This document shows, in pieces, positions 41,402 to 52,620 of a stretch of DNA of 64,000 nucleotides. Position 1 is the first letter of the stretch. Each line of letters opens with the position of its first letter. The notes under the pieces are model-generated. The model did not search any database. It was not told where the DNA came from and was given only the letters and a program-made list of their open reading frames with translations. Source of the stretch: Euclidia mi (Eukaryota; Arthropoda; Insecta; Lepidoptera; Erebidae); contig OX123182.2 in NCBI GenBank assembly GCA_944739405.2, positions 63,243,183-63,307,182 on the forward strand. Reading direction: 5' to 3'. The position numbers and the translations under genes are program-made.

Positions 41402-42640
41402 TTATAAATTGAATCGCACGGGCATTTTGCTGACTCGGCCGCTGCGCGTCGTGCGCGCGGCTGCGGTCTGCGTAGCGTCCGAAGAGCGATTATCGCTACT
41501 CGCTATGCTCGTGTCTGCTTTACTTGATATGGGTCTATCCGACTCATTAATATAATTATTTAATTTTATACTTACAGTCTTACTGGGTAACTGGTTTGTT
41601 TGTACCTGTTCTGTACTGGTAAAAGCGGGTTTTAACCGATCAATAGATATGTGAACTATACGGTTGGGCAGTTGAACGACATAAACCTTATCTTTTCTTT
41701 CTAAAATCTTGAATGGACCCTCGTAAGGAGGTACTAATGATTTTTTAACGCTATCATTACTTATAAATACATGCGAACACTTATCTAGATCCGCGTGTAT
41801 GAACAATGTGCGCGCATCCCTATGTGTGGACGGCTTCGGTTTTAAATTACTTATACTGTTCCGCAAGCTTCTAACATATTGACATGGATCTAAAATGTTA
41901 TTACTAGAATCGCTAAAAAAATCACCTGGCAAACGTAATGTCATGCCGAAGGTCATCTCAGCGGGACTAATGCCAGTATCGTTCCTAGTAGAACTCCGAA
42001 TGCCGAGCAGAACTACAGGCAGCTCCTGCACCCAAGTAGTGCAATCTAACCTAGCCATGAGAGCTGCTTTTAGTGAGTGGTGCCATCTCTCGATCATCCC
42101 ATTGGATTGCGGATGGTACGGCGTTGTCCGCTTCCTATCAATGCCTAACAGCGTCATTACCTCTCTAAAAACGCTACTTTCAAATTGCCTGCCCTGGTCG
42201 CTTGTCAGCTTAGCAGGGCAGCCAAAGCGCGCTATCCAACCTTCTAGTATCACCTTCGCTACCGACTCTGCACTTATATGCTTTACTGGATAAGCCTCCG
42301 GCCAGCCAGTCTGACGATCTATCATAGTTACTAGGTACCGGTATTCTTGTGGCGAAGTAGGAAGGGGCCCAACAATGTCGACATGGACATGCAAAAATCG
42401 CTCAGCTACCGTGAAAGTGCCTAATTCTGATTTATTGTGCCTAGTCACTTTAATACGCTGACACTTAACACACTCCTTGGCCCATTTACCTACATCACTA
42501 TTCATTTTGTCCCAAAAGAATCGTTCCTTTACTACTTTACGCGAAGTACGGATTCCTGGGTGACTTAAGCTATGAACAGAATTAAAAGCTAACCTTCTAA
42601 ATTGCTCAGGTATGTACGGTCTAATCTTGTTTGTGGAAGT
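41402..42640 (-). pseudogene. Integrase of the rearranged Ty3/gypsy element
   Basis: The zinc-binding H2C2 part (SVHSLSHPGIRTSRK, ECVKCQRIK) starts near 42640. The core has HVDIVGPLP, TSDQGRQF and NGMIERWHHSL, so all three catalytic acids are present. The C-terminus is basic and ends MPVRFNL. The frame is open upstream of the first methionine (42505), but upstream of 42640 it leads into the reverse transcriptase in a different frame, the trace of a deletion that removed RNase H and the connection. Without that fusion there is no natural start for this protein. Confidence 0.8.
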
Positions 42641-43830
42641 TTCTCGGGCTTAGGGAAATTAATTATGGCATCAACCTTGTCTTTGAGCGGTCGAATACCT
42701 TTCGTAGAAACTTCGAACCCTAAAAATTCAACTTTAGACTGACCGAATGTGCATTTCTCTAGGTTAATAGTGATACCGAATTCGTTCAAACGGCTGAAAA
42801 CTTCTCGTAAGTGGTTTTCATGGTCGTTAAGGTCGCTAAAAATTAATATATCATCTACATAACAGTACACATAATCTAGACCTGCAAGAACGGTGTGATT
42901 CATGAACCGTTGAAAAGTCTGCGCGGCATTCCGTAAACCGAACGTCATGTGTGGAAACTCGAATAATCCGAACGGCGTTATGATGGCGGTCTTCTCTACA
43001 TCGTCAGGGTGAACAGAAATACAATGATATGCTCGGCGAATATCTAACTTTGTAAATATACTTTTGTTGGCCAATAAGTAAGTAAAATCATGTAACCTCG
43101 GTGTGGGATAGCGGTCTGCCTTTGTTATTGCATTCAGTGCCCTGTAATCGCCACATAGCCGCATTTCACCGTTTTTTTTCATCACAACGTGTAGAGGACT
43201 TGCCCACGCACTTTTTGACGGTTTACAAATCCCCATTTCTTGCATAATTTTAAATTCTTCCCTTACCTTAGCGTAGCGGTGTGGTGGCAGTGGTCTGACC
43301 CTCGCATGCACTGGCGGGCCGCTGGTCTCTATAAAATGGAACACAGAATGCTTCGGCGGCTCCTTAAAAGAAAGCGGTTTAGTGATTTCTGGGTACTCTG
43401 CTAAAAGGGAATGATAAGGATGACTTATATCTACGGTCGTGATCGACGAGTCATTACTTGCTACGATAGAAGCTGAAACATTTATGTTTGTGGGTTGATC
43501 GATCAACCTATGCTTACTTAAATCTACTAATAGCTTATATTTGGCCAAGAAATCTGCGCCTAGAATCGGTTGATGAACGTCCGCTATGATAAATGTCCAT
43601 CGAAATGCTCGACGTAGGCCTAAATCTAGCACTAAACTTTTCGTACCATATGTCTTTATTCTAGTCCCGTTAGCTGCGTATAATATATATTCTTGACACT
43701 TACTATATCGTTGGTTTTTCACTAGTATGTTACGCGGTAGCACCGAAATATTCGCGCCCGTATCGACAAGAAAACGTAGTCCATTATTACGGTCTGTGAC
43801 CCGAAGGCGATTGTAGGGTGATACAGTACA
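42589..43830 (-). pseudogene. Protease and reverse transcriptase of the rearranged Ty3/gypsy element
   Basis: Upstream of the first methionine (43743) the frame is open and includes GLRFLVDTGANISVLP, the protease active site, preceded by YNRLRVTDRNNG near 43810. The reverse transcriptase has MRLCGDYRALN, KLDIRRAYHCISV, LRNAAQTFQRFM and the catalytic YCYVDDILIF near residue 296 counted from 43743. It breaks off after FPKPEKLPQ, close to where RNase H should begin, and shifts frame. Gag is absent: upstream of the protease lie only an inverted repeat and a primer site. Confidence 0.82.
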
Positions 43831-43867
43831 GACCGTAATAATGGACTACGTTTTCTTGTCGATACGG
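43758..43867. repeat. 40-bp inverted repeat at the gag deletion joint
   Basis: 43758-43797 (within the protease, over LRFLVDTG) is the exact complement of 43828-43867, with a 30-base spacer. The second arm directly precedes the inner primer binding site. It marks the place where gag was lost and points to strand snap-back or template switching during reverse transcription. Confidence 0.92.
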
Positions 43868-43876
43868 TATCTATAT

Positions 43877-43894
43877 ATCACGTCGGGGTCACCA
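43877..43894 (-). other. Inner primer binding site, tRNA-Trp (18 nt)
   Basis: Plus strand atcacgtcggggtcacca equals the last 18 nt of tRNA-Trp with CCA, one base from the inner LTR at 43896. Confidence 0.75.
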
Positions 43895-43895
43895 A

Positions 43896-44107
43896 TGTAG
43901 GGGTATGAGAAGATGTTGTGTCGAGAGATAAAAGAAAGATTCCAAAGATGAAAATATATACTTTTACTGTGGTACCACATTCTAATATACTTATAAATAA
44001 ACTACATAACTACGACCTAACTGTGTGGGAGCGGGAAGACGACTGCTGCGCCGCACTTACACAATATCGTGCCTTGTATATAATTTGTAGCGTCAGCAGC
44101 CGCTACA
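43896..44107 (-). repeat. Inner LTR of a second Ty3/gypsy family (212 bp)
   Basis: Plus strand begins tgtaggggtatgag and ends agccgctaca. It has a primer site on one side and a purine-rich tract (44108-44120, complement of atactcccccctttac) on the other. It shares no obvious sequence with the outer LTRs. No second copy is in the window. Confidence 0.7.
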
Positions 44108-44563
44108 ATACTCCCCCCTTTACAAAAAAGAAAAGAATCAATACATTATACAATACAAAAATACTAAGGTCGAAAATACACTGCTAAACAACATAAAATT
44201 ATAATAAGTACCTGTTGAGCAAGAATTGCTAGCGCCCGAATCACGTTAACATAAACAGTACCTACGTATCGAGTTACCGGAGCGCTAGTTCTCATGATGC
44301 AAACTAAGCAGAAACACCATAAGTAAAATGGAACTCTATAACGATAAACTAACTATGTGATTTTATTTTTAGAATGATACAACTACTTATGACTTATTTA
44401 GTCTGACTGACGCCAAAAACACAATAAAACCGAACACAACCGCCGTTTCTATCGAACTTCCTTTGCTCTTCGTAAGCCGCTTGTACAGAGAGCTAGTCGT
44501 ACGAAGAAGCAAATATGTTCACCGATTCTGCCAGCGACCTCCTTATGCTGCCTGGGCCGTAAT

Positions 44564-44603
44564 GATCAGAAGGTTGCGTGTTCATATCACGTCGGGGTCA
44601 CCA
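44564..44603 (+). other. 40-nt copy of the tRNA-Trp 3' half next to the outer 5' LTR
   Basis: gatcagaaggttgcgtgttc, then atatcacgtcggggtcacca, matches insect tRNA-Trp from about position 37 to the CCA end as I recall that tRNA. The only difference is T in place of A at position 58 of the T loop. A normal primer site spans 18 nt (positions 59-76). CCA is not encoded in animal tRNA genes, so this was copied from mature tRNA. Confidence 0.65.
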
Positions 44604-44604
44604 G

Positions 44605-44815
44605 TTTAGGAGATGACCTTGGGTTTCGGCACTGAGAGTTCAATAAAACGAGTTATAGTCTCTGTAGCACATCAATTATATTTCCATGTCACAATAGTTT
44701 GCTTAACCGACTTAAGGCGACTAACTATAATTGTCTAAGATACAAGAGTATATATACTTGATACATACTGAGCTTATGCTCTTACAATAACAAACTTAGC
44801 ATACGCTCCGTTACA
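44605..44815 (-). repeat. 5' LTR of scrambled Ty3/gypsy element (211 bp)
   Basis: Partner of 40902-41108. On the element strand it ends CTCCTAAA, followed after one base by the primer site. Target repeat aaat follows at 44816. Confidence 0.85.
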
Positions 44816-47450
44816 AAATATTTGATTTAGTCGAGTTGAGTTATTTAACTTGTTAATTATTATTGTGCTAGTTGAAATATGATATTATGACCTTTCGAAT
44901 GAAGTTTTGGGTAATTTCAGTAAAGTGGTGAGACAAATATTATGTCAATCAGATTGCAATATTTATTTTTACTGCTTTATTAAGCGGTAAGAAAGAGCTT
45001 ATTTATACAATTAACACTTCTTGACCACGGCTAGTTTAACCCTTACCAAGATATAGATACAAATATAATGTATACGATTTCACTCTATTTACTCAGACCC
45101 GTTACACAAATATTACGATTACACAAAGATTTTACAAATAGACTAAATTTTGTATAAGACGTCGCTGTAATTCGCGCTTTGACAAGATGCATACCATGTT
45201 AATCTACGATCTGGTAAGCTTTATCAACAAACTTGCTTAACAAAGTGATGTTGATCTATGTATTTCCCCAACATTTAACTCGTCACCAATGGTCATATTA
45301 TATATTTATTTTTTTATTTGCTTAATTCTGCTCGCTATAGTCGGAGTGAGCCACTAATACATAAACTACAAAAAACATAAAAGTTGAAAAACACAAAAAT
45401 AATATGAAATGTCATATCGATACGGTGAAATTGGTTAGAGTATCTAAACAACATCGCTACATATTAAATTAACCTGCACGGTTGGTTTTTTAAATTGATA
45501 AAACGTCCGATGAATATTCAGTTTGAAAGTTCTGCTTTATCACCTGTTTGTCTGCAAGAAATTGATGAAGCTCAACGCGTTTATTTTTTTACGAAATAAC
45601 CTCCGTTTTGTAAACGATTGCAATAACAATAACGGATGTTGTAAGGTTGTACTTACCTATGTCGTTTTTATTTTCAATGCACATACAACGTCCCGGCAAT
45701 ATTCAGCCAAATCCGGTTAGACTAGTAAGCGGACCCCAGATTGAAACTGGGATAACGCTAAGAGAAAGAAGAAGATACAAGGTCCCGGCAATTAGAATGC
45801 TTGGTTATAATATATAATTTATGCTTGTTTTTAAATTTATAATGGTGTCTTATTGTGTTCAAATTTTTGATTCCAAGTTATGTTGGAAATTGGTGAAATA
45901 TTGCAGCGGTACAATTTCACTTAACTCTTTTTTGTGAACTATTTATGTATACTTCGTTTCGATACACTGAAACTGTTCTTTTATCATCCCTCTTTTGACT
46001 TGGCCTATGAAGGTAAATGGGAATTTTCTATTCTATTCACTTTGGTAACTATCAAAATAAATTGACTATAACGACTTCAACAGCGCGACCTACAAGTAGA
46101 TGGATATAATTAATCATGAATGTTTAACTCCTAAACAAGGGATTATTTGAAAAAATGAAGCGTTGGTATATTATTATGCCTTGATCGCCAAATATAAGTT
46201 CACTAAAATAAATACTCCAGTTTCACCATTTAGTAAAACCAGAGATAAGTGTCACGAAACCTAAAGTCGTTTTTAGGCTGGCGCATTTCAATTTATTCTC
46301 AACTAAACTAATAATGTCAAGGTGCAGCAATAAGCTAATGGAAAAACTGTTGAATGTCAGCATGTTTTTCTTGATGATATTGATTGCATGCTAAAAGTGC
46401 TATTAACAGACTATGATGGTCAGCATGGCTTACAATTTATATATAGGTAAGGTTATTGAAAAGATACCATATCTTTTCAATGCATCACAAGCTTTACAAT
46501 AATGTATTTACATATATGCGTTGCCTTAGGTGTTTGTATTCGAGAAATTCATTAATTCGTCGTTTCAGCACTGCAGAAGATTTTTCTATACACGCACGTC
46601 AGTCTCCGTCTTGATATATCTACATGAACAAACTACCACCATTTTTCAGTTCCAAAACCTCGACAATATTATACCTTGCAGACTGGTCCCTTTCGTGGGT
46701 TAAAAATAAAACACTTTAAATCCAAACGCGTCTTTTAGGTTTAAAATTTACATCGGTTACGGGGAAACTTTGTGTAATAAAATTCGCGGCAGCCCTTCCA
46801 TCGCGACATATTTACATGTAACTTCATTCGTTCGATATACGCCTTGTAATATGTAATTCTTATTCCAATCTCGTTCACGACGTACGGTCGTACCTACTTA
46901 TCATACAGTTTTTTGGGATATTTTATTGGTGTTTACGCCAATGTTGGCGGATTGGTCAATGTTGTTGTAATTTATATGTTGTATGTGTTTATTGGGTTAA
47001 GAGTAAATTTTAAATACAAATTGTTATTGTAAGCCAGAATCACAGCTTTAATTTAAAGTGGATGGCAAAAAATTAGAAGCATACTTTTTGTAACTTTATA
47101 AGATGTTAGAGTATTATGTTTTTGCGCTATATATTAAAGAAATAATATTGATTCCACCAAGATAATTTATTATAATAATCTTCAAGACAATTTTTTCTTC
47201 GCGGAATCGACAAATTTTTCCTGTTTAGCATCCACGGCGTACAAGAGCTAGTTTAGTCGCTGAGCATCAAGTCTTGTCTATAAAAATGAATCAACGAAAT
47301 GTTTGTACGCGCATAACTTTCAAACGACTACTTTAAATTAGATAAATATTTTATGTGTATAAATGTGTATAAATATTTCATTATTGTCAGGAGATGGTTT
47401 GTACGGATTTTTCCATAGTCAGAAAGGTTCCCTATCCATTTGCATAAAAT
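44816..47450. other. Sequence with no recognised gene
   Basis: AT-rich, short frames only. The stretch 45715-45780 (gaccccagattgaaactgggataacgc with an agaaagaaga tail) resembles a truncated LINE 3' end. Nothing else could be assigned. Confidence 0.45.
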
Positions 47451-48385
47451 TTTAAGACCTAATATAACTTAGCATAATTTTGTTTGGCATAATTATATTT
47501 TCGCATAATATAATTACGCATAAAAGCTTACGCATAATTTTTTAAGCATAATTTCTCTAACCATAATAATGATTAAGTATAATATTCTAAAGCATAAATT
47601 TATTAAGCATAAAGTTCTAAAGCATAACTTTTGTAAGCATAATATCCTAAAGCATAAAATCCTAAAGCATAAAATCATAAAGCATAAGTTTATTTACGCA
47701 TAATGATTACAATACAAAACAAATTGGATATAATAACTTTGGCAATGTATCTTTGGCATATTTTTCGCTGTAGGAAGCATGAAGCAAGCAAGCATACAGC
47801 ATGCAAACAAGCATGCAGCAAACAAGCAAGCATGCAGCATGCAAGCAAGCATGCAGCATGCAAGCAAGCATGCAGCAAGCAAGTAAGCATGCAGCATACA
47901 AGCAAGCATGCAGCATGCAAGCAAACATGCAGCATGCAGCAAGCTTGCAGGATGCAGCATTCAAGCGAGCATGCAACATGCAGCAGGCAGGGCTTCTGTC
48001 ACGGCTCCGGCGCTGCGGGTCTCCGGCGGGCCCTCCTCAGCCCGCGGTCCGCCTCGCCCCTACGCGCCTACGCGATTTTAAATAACACTCTAGGGGTAGG
48101 GCAAACAAGACTACGTGGAGTCGGTTTTGCAGCAATTCGGTTCTGTCACTAACTTTTGTTGCACAGCATATACATTTTTTACAAGTTAAATATATAATTA
48201 TATAAATATTATGCTAATAGTTATTAGGCCCACTAACGTTATGCTAATAATCATTAGGCCTACTAACGTTATGCGAATCAAATTTATGCCAAAACAAATT
48301 GGTCTTTAAGATGATTATGCCAACATAAAATGTATGCCTAAAAAAAATATGGCGAAGCATTATTATGCCAAAACAAATAGGGTAG
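47450..48385. mobile_element. Fold-back-like repeat with GCATAA iterons
   Basis: The left arm (47465-47705) has about 17 spaced copies of gcataa, many as aagcataa. The right arm (48210-48370) has the complement ttatgc spaced similarly. Between them are a minisatellite (47776-47975) and a GC-rich block (47990-48165) bounded by ttctgtcac on both sides. The arms therefore form a loose inverted repeat made of iterons, not a strict palindrome. Confidence 0.5.
47776..47975. repeat. Minisatellite of agcaagcatgcagcatgca units
   Basis: Many copies of a unit mixing gcaagcat and gcagcatg. It contains repeated GCATGC palindromes. Frames in all directions give cysteine- and leucine-rich repeats, which are translation artefacts. 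Confidence 0.9.
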
Positions 48386-48390
48386 TTTGC

Positions 48391-48678
48391 CAGGGTCGAA
48401 ATAATTACATTTTATTTAATCCGTATTTTAGATTATAAAAAAATATTGGACACGTATTTTTTCTTTTTTCGATTAAATAAAAAATAACAAAGATATAACC
48501 CATTAAAGTTACGTGTGACGTCATCTAGTGCGAAAAAATGCAGCATGGTGTGACGTTATACGTAACTTTAATGAGCTATATCTTGGTCATTTTTGGTTTA
48601 ATTTACAAATAAAAAAATACGTATCGCTTATTTTTGAATAATCTAAAGGACGGACTTTTAATTTTTTTTGTCAACTAG
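48391..48678. mobile_element. Palindromic MITE, copy 2 (288 bp, inverted relative to copy 1)
   Basis: Complement of 38783-39070 over its full length with scattered substitutions; same length and ends (cagggtcgaaataatt and tgtcaactag). Confidence 0.82.
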
Positions 48679-49232
48679 CCTATTGTGCCAAAATCTTTAT
48701 GCCGAAGTATATTAGGACAAAGAACATTGTGCAAATAGAAGGGATCCCAGTCAGAAATATGAAAGTTCACTAATATTTAAATAACAGAAATAACATTAAA
48801 ATATGGATTTTGTGTTTAATATTGCATATTTGTGGATTTCACAGTTAGTGAACCTTATATAAGTTAGCTTCAAAAATATTTATTGAAATATAATTGCTTC
48901 GACTCCCAATAGATTTCTTCTCCTTATTTTGTCGTATTTGTCACCTTAGTGTCAGGTTATCCTTAACACATTATTTGTCACATTCAACAAATAATAACAC
49001 ATCACCTTGACCACCTACCGAAGGTTGCAATTACACTGCCTATAGAAACAGGCTTTTTAACTAGATGGTAAAAAATGTAAAGCGTTAAAAGATAACTTTG
49101 ATTGATAGGAGCGTGCGCCGCGCCGCGCCGGTGCGGGCGGTGATTTGTCGCGGATGAACACGAAGCGTTGGCCCGAGACATACAGGCCTTGTTCAAAACC
49201 TATAAGTGTACATATTGACATGATATCGCATA

Positions 49233-51220
49233 TTAACACTAGAAAGACCAACGCCTTCAATTTGACGGTACGGCGACTTCATTCTTAAATATTTTACAAA
49301 CTATGTTTTTGTTCCTTTTCATATTTTATTACTTTTCCTAATTTGTAATTGTTAGCTTAAATCCTTATAGAAAACTATTAGTATATATGTGGTACATGAG
49401 ATTCCTTTACATAAACCTACTAAGACCGCACACCATCAATGTGACGGCAGCAATAAGAATAGTAAACAAAGTTTTCTACGAACTAATGAGAGTACCTTTG
49501 TTTTATATCGAATTTGAATTCTGAGTAAATTGTTATTGCCTTGCTTGTTTACATTACACTTATTAGACGTTGGTTTCGTTTAGTGGACAGTCGTGACTTG
49601 TTATAAAAATGCGTCGCAGTCTCAATACTTCTCAAATAGAACAAGAACTGTGGCGATATCGTGACATACAACAAGATGTGTCAGGTGATGAAAGTGGTGA
49701 TGATTTATCAGACTGAAGAATCTTTGTGAAAACCGTGATGCAGAATTTCAGCCGGAGCAGGTCACTTCTTCATCTGACGACTCCGAAGCAGATTCGATTG
49801 CTACAGATAACAGTATTATTATAAATTCGCTCGGTGGACGTTCAACTAGGTCATCTTCGGGGCCGGAAGTCGGTATGTTACAGGTAGCAAGTGACGGCAC
49901 AGAATGGACTTGTATTTCTGCAGATGCTAGTGAACTAGGACGTCGCAGTCAGCAAAATATACTTAGAGAAATCTCAGGGCCTAATCCATACGCCTAACGA
50001 TACGTTGAAAATAACAAGCCAATTTCTGCGTGGATGCTATTTATTTATGAGTACATTCTTCGACGTATAAAAGAATGAGCTGAAAAGGAAGCACATGACA
50101 AGATTCAAGATGAAATTTGGAACTTATCTCTAGAGGAGTTAGATGCATTTATTGCTTTGATTTATGCTCGTAGAGCCTATAACATGAGCCACCTAGATTT
50201 GGACATATTGTGGTCGCAAGATTGGGGACCACCCGTTTTCAATAAGACTATGAGTAAAAATAGATACAAGGAAATCATGAAATACTTAGATTTGATATGA
50301 GAAGCACGCGTTCTGTTCGTTTAGCTAATGATAAATTTGCAATGATTTCTGACCTATGGAACAAATTTAAAGATAATTGTCAAATGTGTTACATTCTTGG
50401 AGAAATTGTGACAGTCGATGAGCAGTTGTTTCCATCAAAAACTCCGTCCCGCAGCCGCCGTCCGTTTTTACAATATATTACAAACAAACCCGATAAATTT
50501 GGCATAAAGTTTTGGCTGCTAGTGGATGTCGAGAGTAAGTACCTATGTGGAGGATTTCCGTATCTAGGAAAAGACGAGAACCATTCCAACGATATTTCCA
50601 CAACATGTGGTTTTGAAATTAGTACAACCTTATTTCAAAAAAGGCCGAAACGTTACCACTGATAACTTTTCACGTCGATAAATTTGGCTAAAAACTAATG
50701 GTCGAAAATACTAGTATTGCTGGAACAATGCGGCGTGCAAGACGAGAAGTACCGCCAATTTGTAGAACTATTCGTACTACACCATATGAAACTTTATAAT
50801 GAAGACAGAGACCAATACAACCCTTACTGTCTATCAAGGAAAACCAGGTTTTTTTTTTTTATTTTGAGTACTTTGCACCCAAACGTGAGCATAGGAACTG
50901 ATCAAAAAAAGCTGCCCGAAACAGTGAATTTTTATAATGAAACGAAATTTGGTGTGGACCTCATCGATCAAATGGCGCGAAAGTACACTGTAAGAGCTGG
51001 AAATAAAAGATGGCCTGTTCATGTTTTTTATAATATACTTGATTTAGCAGCTATAAACTCATGAATTCTGTACCGAAAAGTCACAGAAATAAATATTTCT
51101 CGGCATGATTTTATCCTTCAACTAGTAAACGACCTACGTGGAGAGTATGTGAATAAAAGAACTACAGTCCGTTCACAGTTATTTTACCTCTGACAGATGT
51201 CGGTGTTTATTTTCTTTATG
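49233..51220 (+). pseudogene. piggyBac-type transposase, multiply disrupted
   Basis: TTAA at 49233-49236, the piggyBac target site, is followed by cactagaaagaccaacg as a possible end. A frame from the ATG at 49609 (MRRSLNTSQIEQELWRY) stops at 49714-49716 but continues in other frames with ALIYARRAYN, DILWSQDWG, ETVDEQLFPSK-type VTVDEQLFPSKT (first catalytic Asp), PDKFGIKFWLLVDVESKYL (second catalytic Asp), PETVNFYNETKFGVDLIDQM (third) and VFYNILDLAAINS. Several stops, shifts and a run of t at 50850-50860 break it. A matching 3' end with TTAA was not found. Confidence 0.75.
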
Positions 51221-51299
51221 TTGGAATTCTACTCTGTGATTACAGGAATGTAAAATAGGGTTACCCGTGCATAAGATTTTACCCAATATTAGTGGAAAT

Positions 51300-51641
51300 G
51301 CTTAAAAAATTCAAATGCTTGAAGCTCATGGCCGCAAAGTGGTTAGATTACCGCCATACCACTGCGAGCTAAACGCAATTGAACTTATGTGGAGTCTCAT
51401 TAAAAGGCGAGTCACAAACAAAAATTTAGGACAAGAGGCAACCAACATTGTGAATTTAGCTGAAGAAGCTTTTCAATCTATCACTGCAGAAGACTGACAA
51501 AAACAACGCAAACATGAGCGCCACATTAAAGACAAGCTTCGTGAAACAGATGGGTCTAGGGATGCTGAAATGGACAGGTTCATAAAAGAATTAAATTCTG
51601 AGTCTGATACAGAATATGACAGCAGTTACGAATCATCATAA
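51300..51641 (+). pseudogene. Mariner-like transposase, C-terminal fragment
   Basis: The frame reads VVRLPPYHCELNAIELMWSLIK, the DDE-superfamily segment that holds the final acidic residue in Tc1/mariner-type transposases. It is followed by an in-frame TGA (51495-51497) where the relatives I recall have Trp, then an acidic serine-rich end. It lies directly after the piggyBac remnant and has no visible ends. Confidence 0.6.
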
Positions 51642-52089
51642 CAATGGCAGTCCAAATGGATCATTCTTATAGACTCACGCCTGTTTCACCCACATCATTC
51701 TTATTCAAAATAAATATGAAAATTAAATTTACAGTTTTTGTATTTGATAATTAGAACCTCACGTTGGCGTAATTATGATGCGTTTACCTTTATATATTAA
51801 ATAGACAACATTTTTATTATAGCTACTTATCTTCTTATGAAATTAGTTATTTCGTAAGAAAATAAATGTACATGCATATAGCCATGCCAATATCAAGAGG
51901 TTTTGTTACAAACATTACTTCCAAATATTTAATGCGATCGCTTAGGCAATAAAAAATAAGTACATTTTTAGCAATAATGTATATTTAAAATGGGAATATT
52001 ATATACCAAATATAGAAACACAACGGCCAGGTTGGCCAATCTAACAGCTAGAGGTAAAATAACTGTGAACGGACTATACTTCAGCTGCG

Positions 52090-52620
52090 ACTCAAAGACA
52101 AACTGACATTGACACAGTCAGGTTTGTATATCATAGCTATTTTCATAGTGTCATGTCATACGGTATTCTCTTGTGGGGAAATGCTGCTGACGTTCAGACC
52201 ATCTTTGTTCTGCAGAAGAGAGCTATCCGAGCAATTTATAATATGGATAATGGGGCTTCGTTAAGGAATAAATTTAAAGAAATAAATATTTTAACAGGTG
52301 CAAGCCAGTACATATATTCCAATCTTATATGTGTATTCCAAAACAAGGCCCAATACTAAAAAAAAGTCATATCCACAATGTAAGTACTAGAAATAAGAGT
52401 AAACTGGTAGTGCCGTCCATACGGCTAAAGAAAATAAAAAAAATCTTTTAAAGGCCAATGTGTGCGCTTTTACAATAAAGTACCAAGCAATATTCAAAAT
52501 TTAAGTTTCAACAACTTCTAATAGTTTATAACGAAAACTATGTCAAAATGGCTACTATTCAGTACTAGATTATATTGAAAAATGCTTGGGATTAACTTGT
52601 TCAGTCCCACGGTCTATTTC
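52090..52620 (+). pseudogene. LINE reverse transcriptase, C-terminal remnant
   Basis: Reads VMSYGILLWGNAADVQ, IFVLQKRAIRAIYN and FKEINILTGASQYIY, the conserved post-RT region of Jockey-type insect LINEs. It goes on after shifts with NVSTRNKSKLVVPS and NGYYSVLDYIEKCLG. 5'-truncated and frameshifted. Confidence 0.7.

Larger units (their letters stand above)
40902..44815 (-). mobile_element. Rearranged Ty3/gypsy element with a foreign LTR inside
   Basis: Outer LTRs (207 and 211 bp) with target repeat aaat enclose, in element order: an extended tRNA-Trp copy, about 450 bp of non-coding sequence, a purine-rich tract, a different 212-bp LTR (43896-44107), its own tRNA-Trp primer site, a 40-bp inverted repeat, protease, reverse transcriptase, integrase and the outer purine tract. 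Gag and RNase H are missing. The order cannot arise by simple insertion of a solo LTR, because the inner LTR keeps both internal neighbours (primer site and purine tract). Confidence 0.75.

Noticed and set aside
41895..42293. 132-residue plus frame
   Set aside because: Antisense shadow of the integrase coding region at 41402-42640.
44564..44603. A tRNA-Trp gene
   Set aside because: Only the 3' half is present, it ends with non-genomic CCA, and it abuts an LTR; it is a copied primer.
47690..48152. Overlapping cysteine/leucine- or lysine/glutamine-rich frames
   Set aside because: They are translations of the gcaagcatgcagc minisatellite in all frames and have no family motifs.
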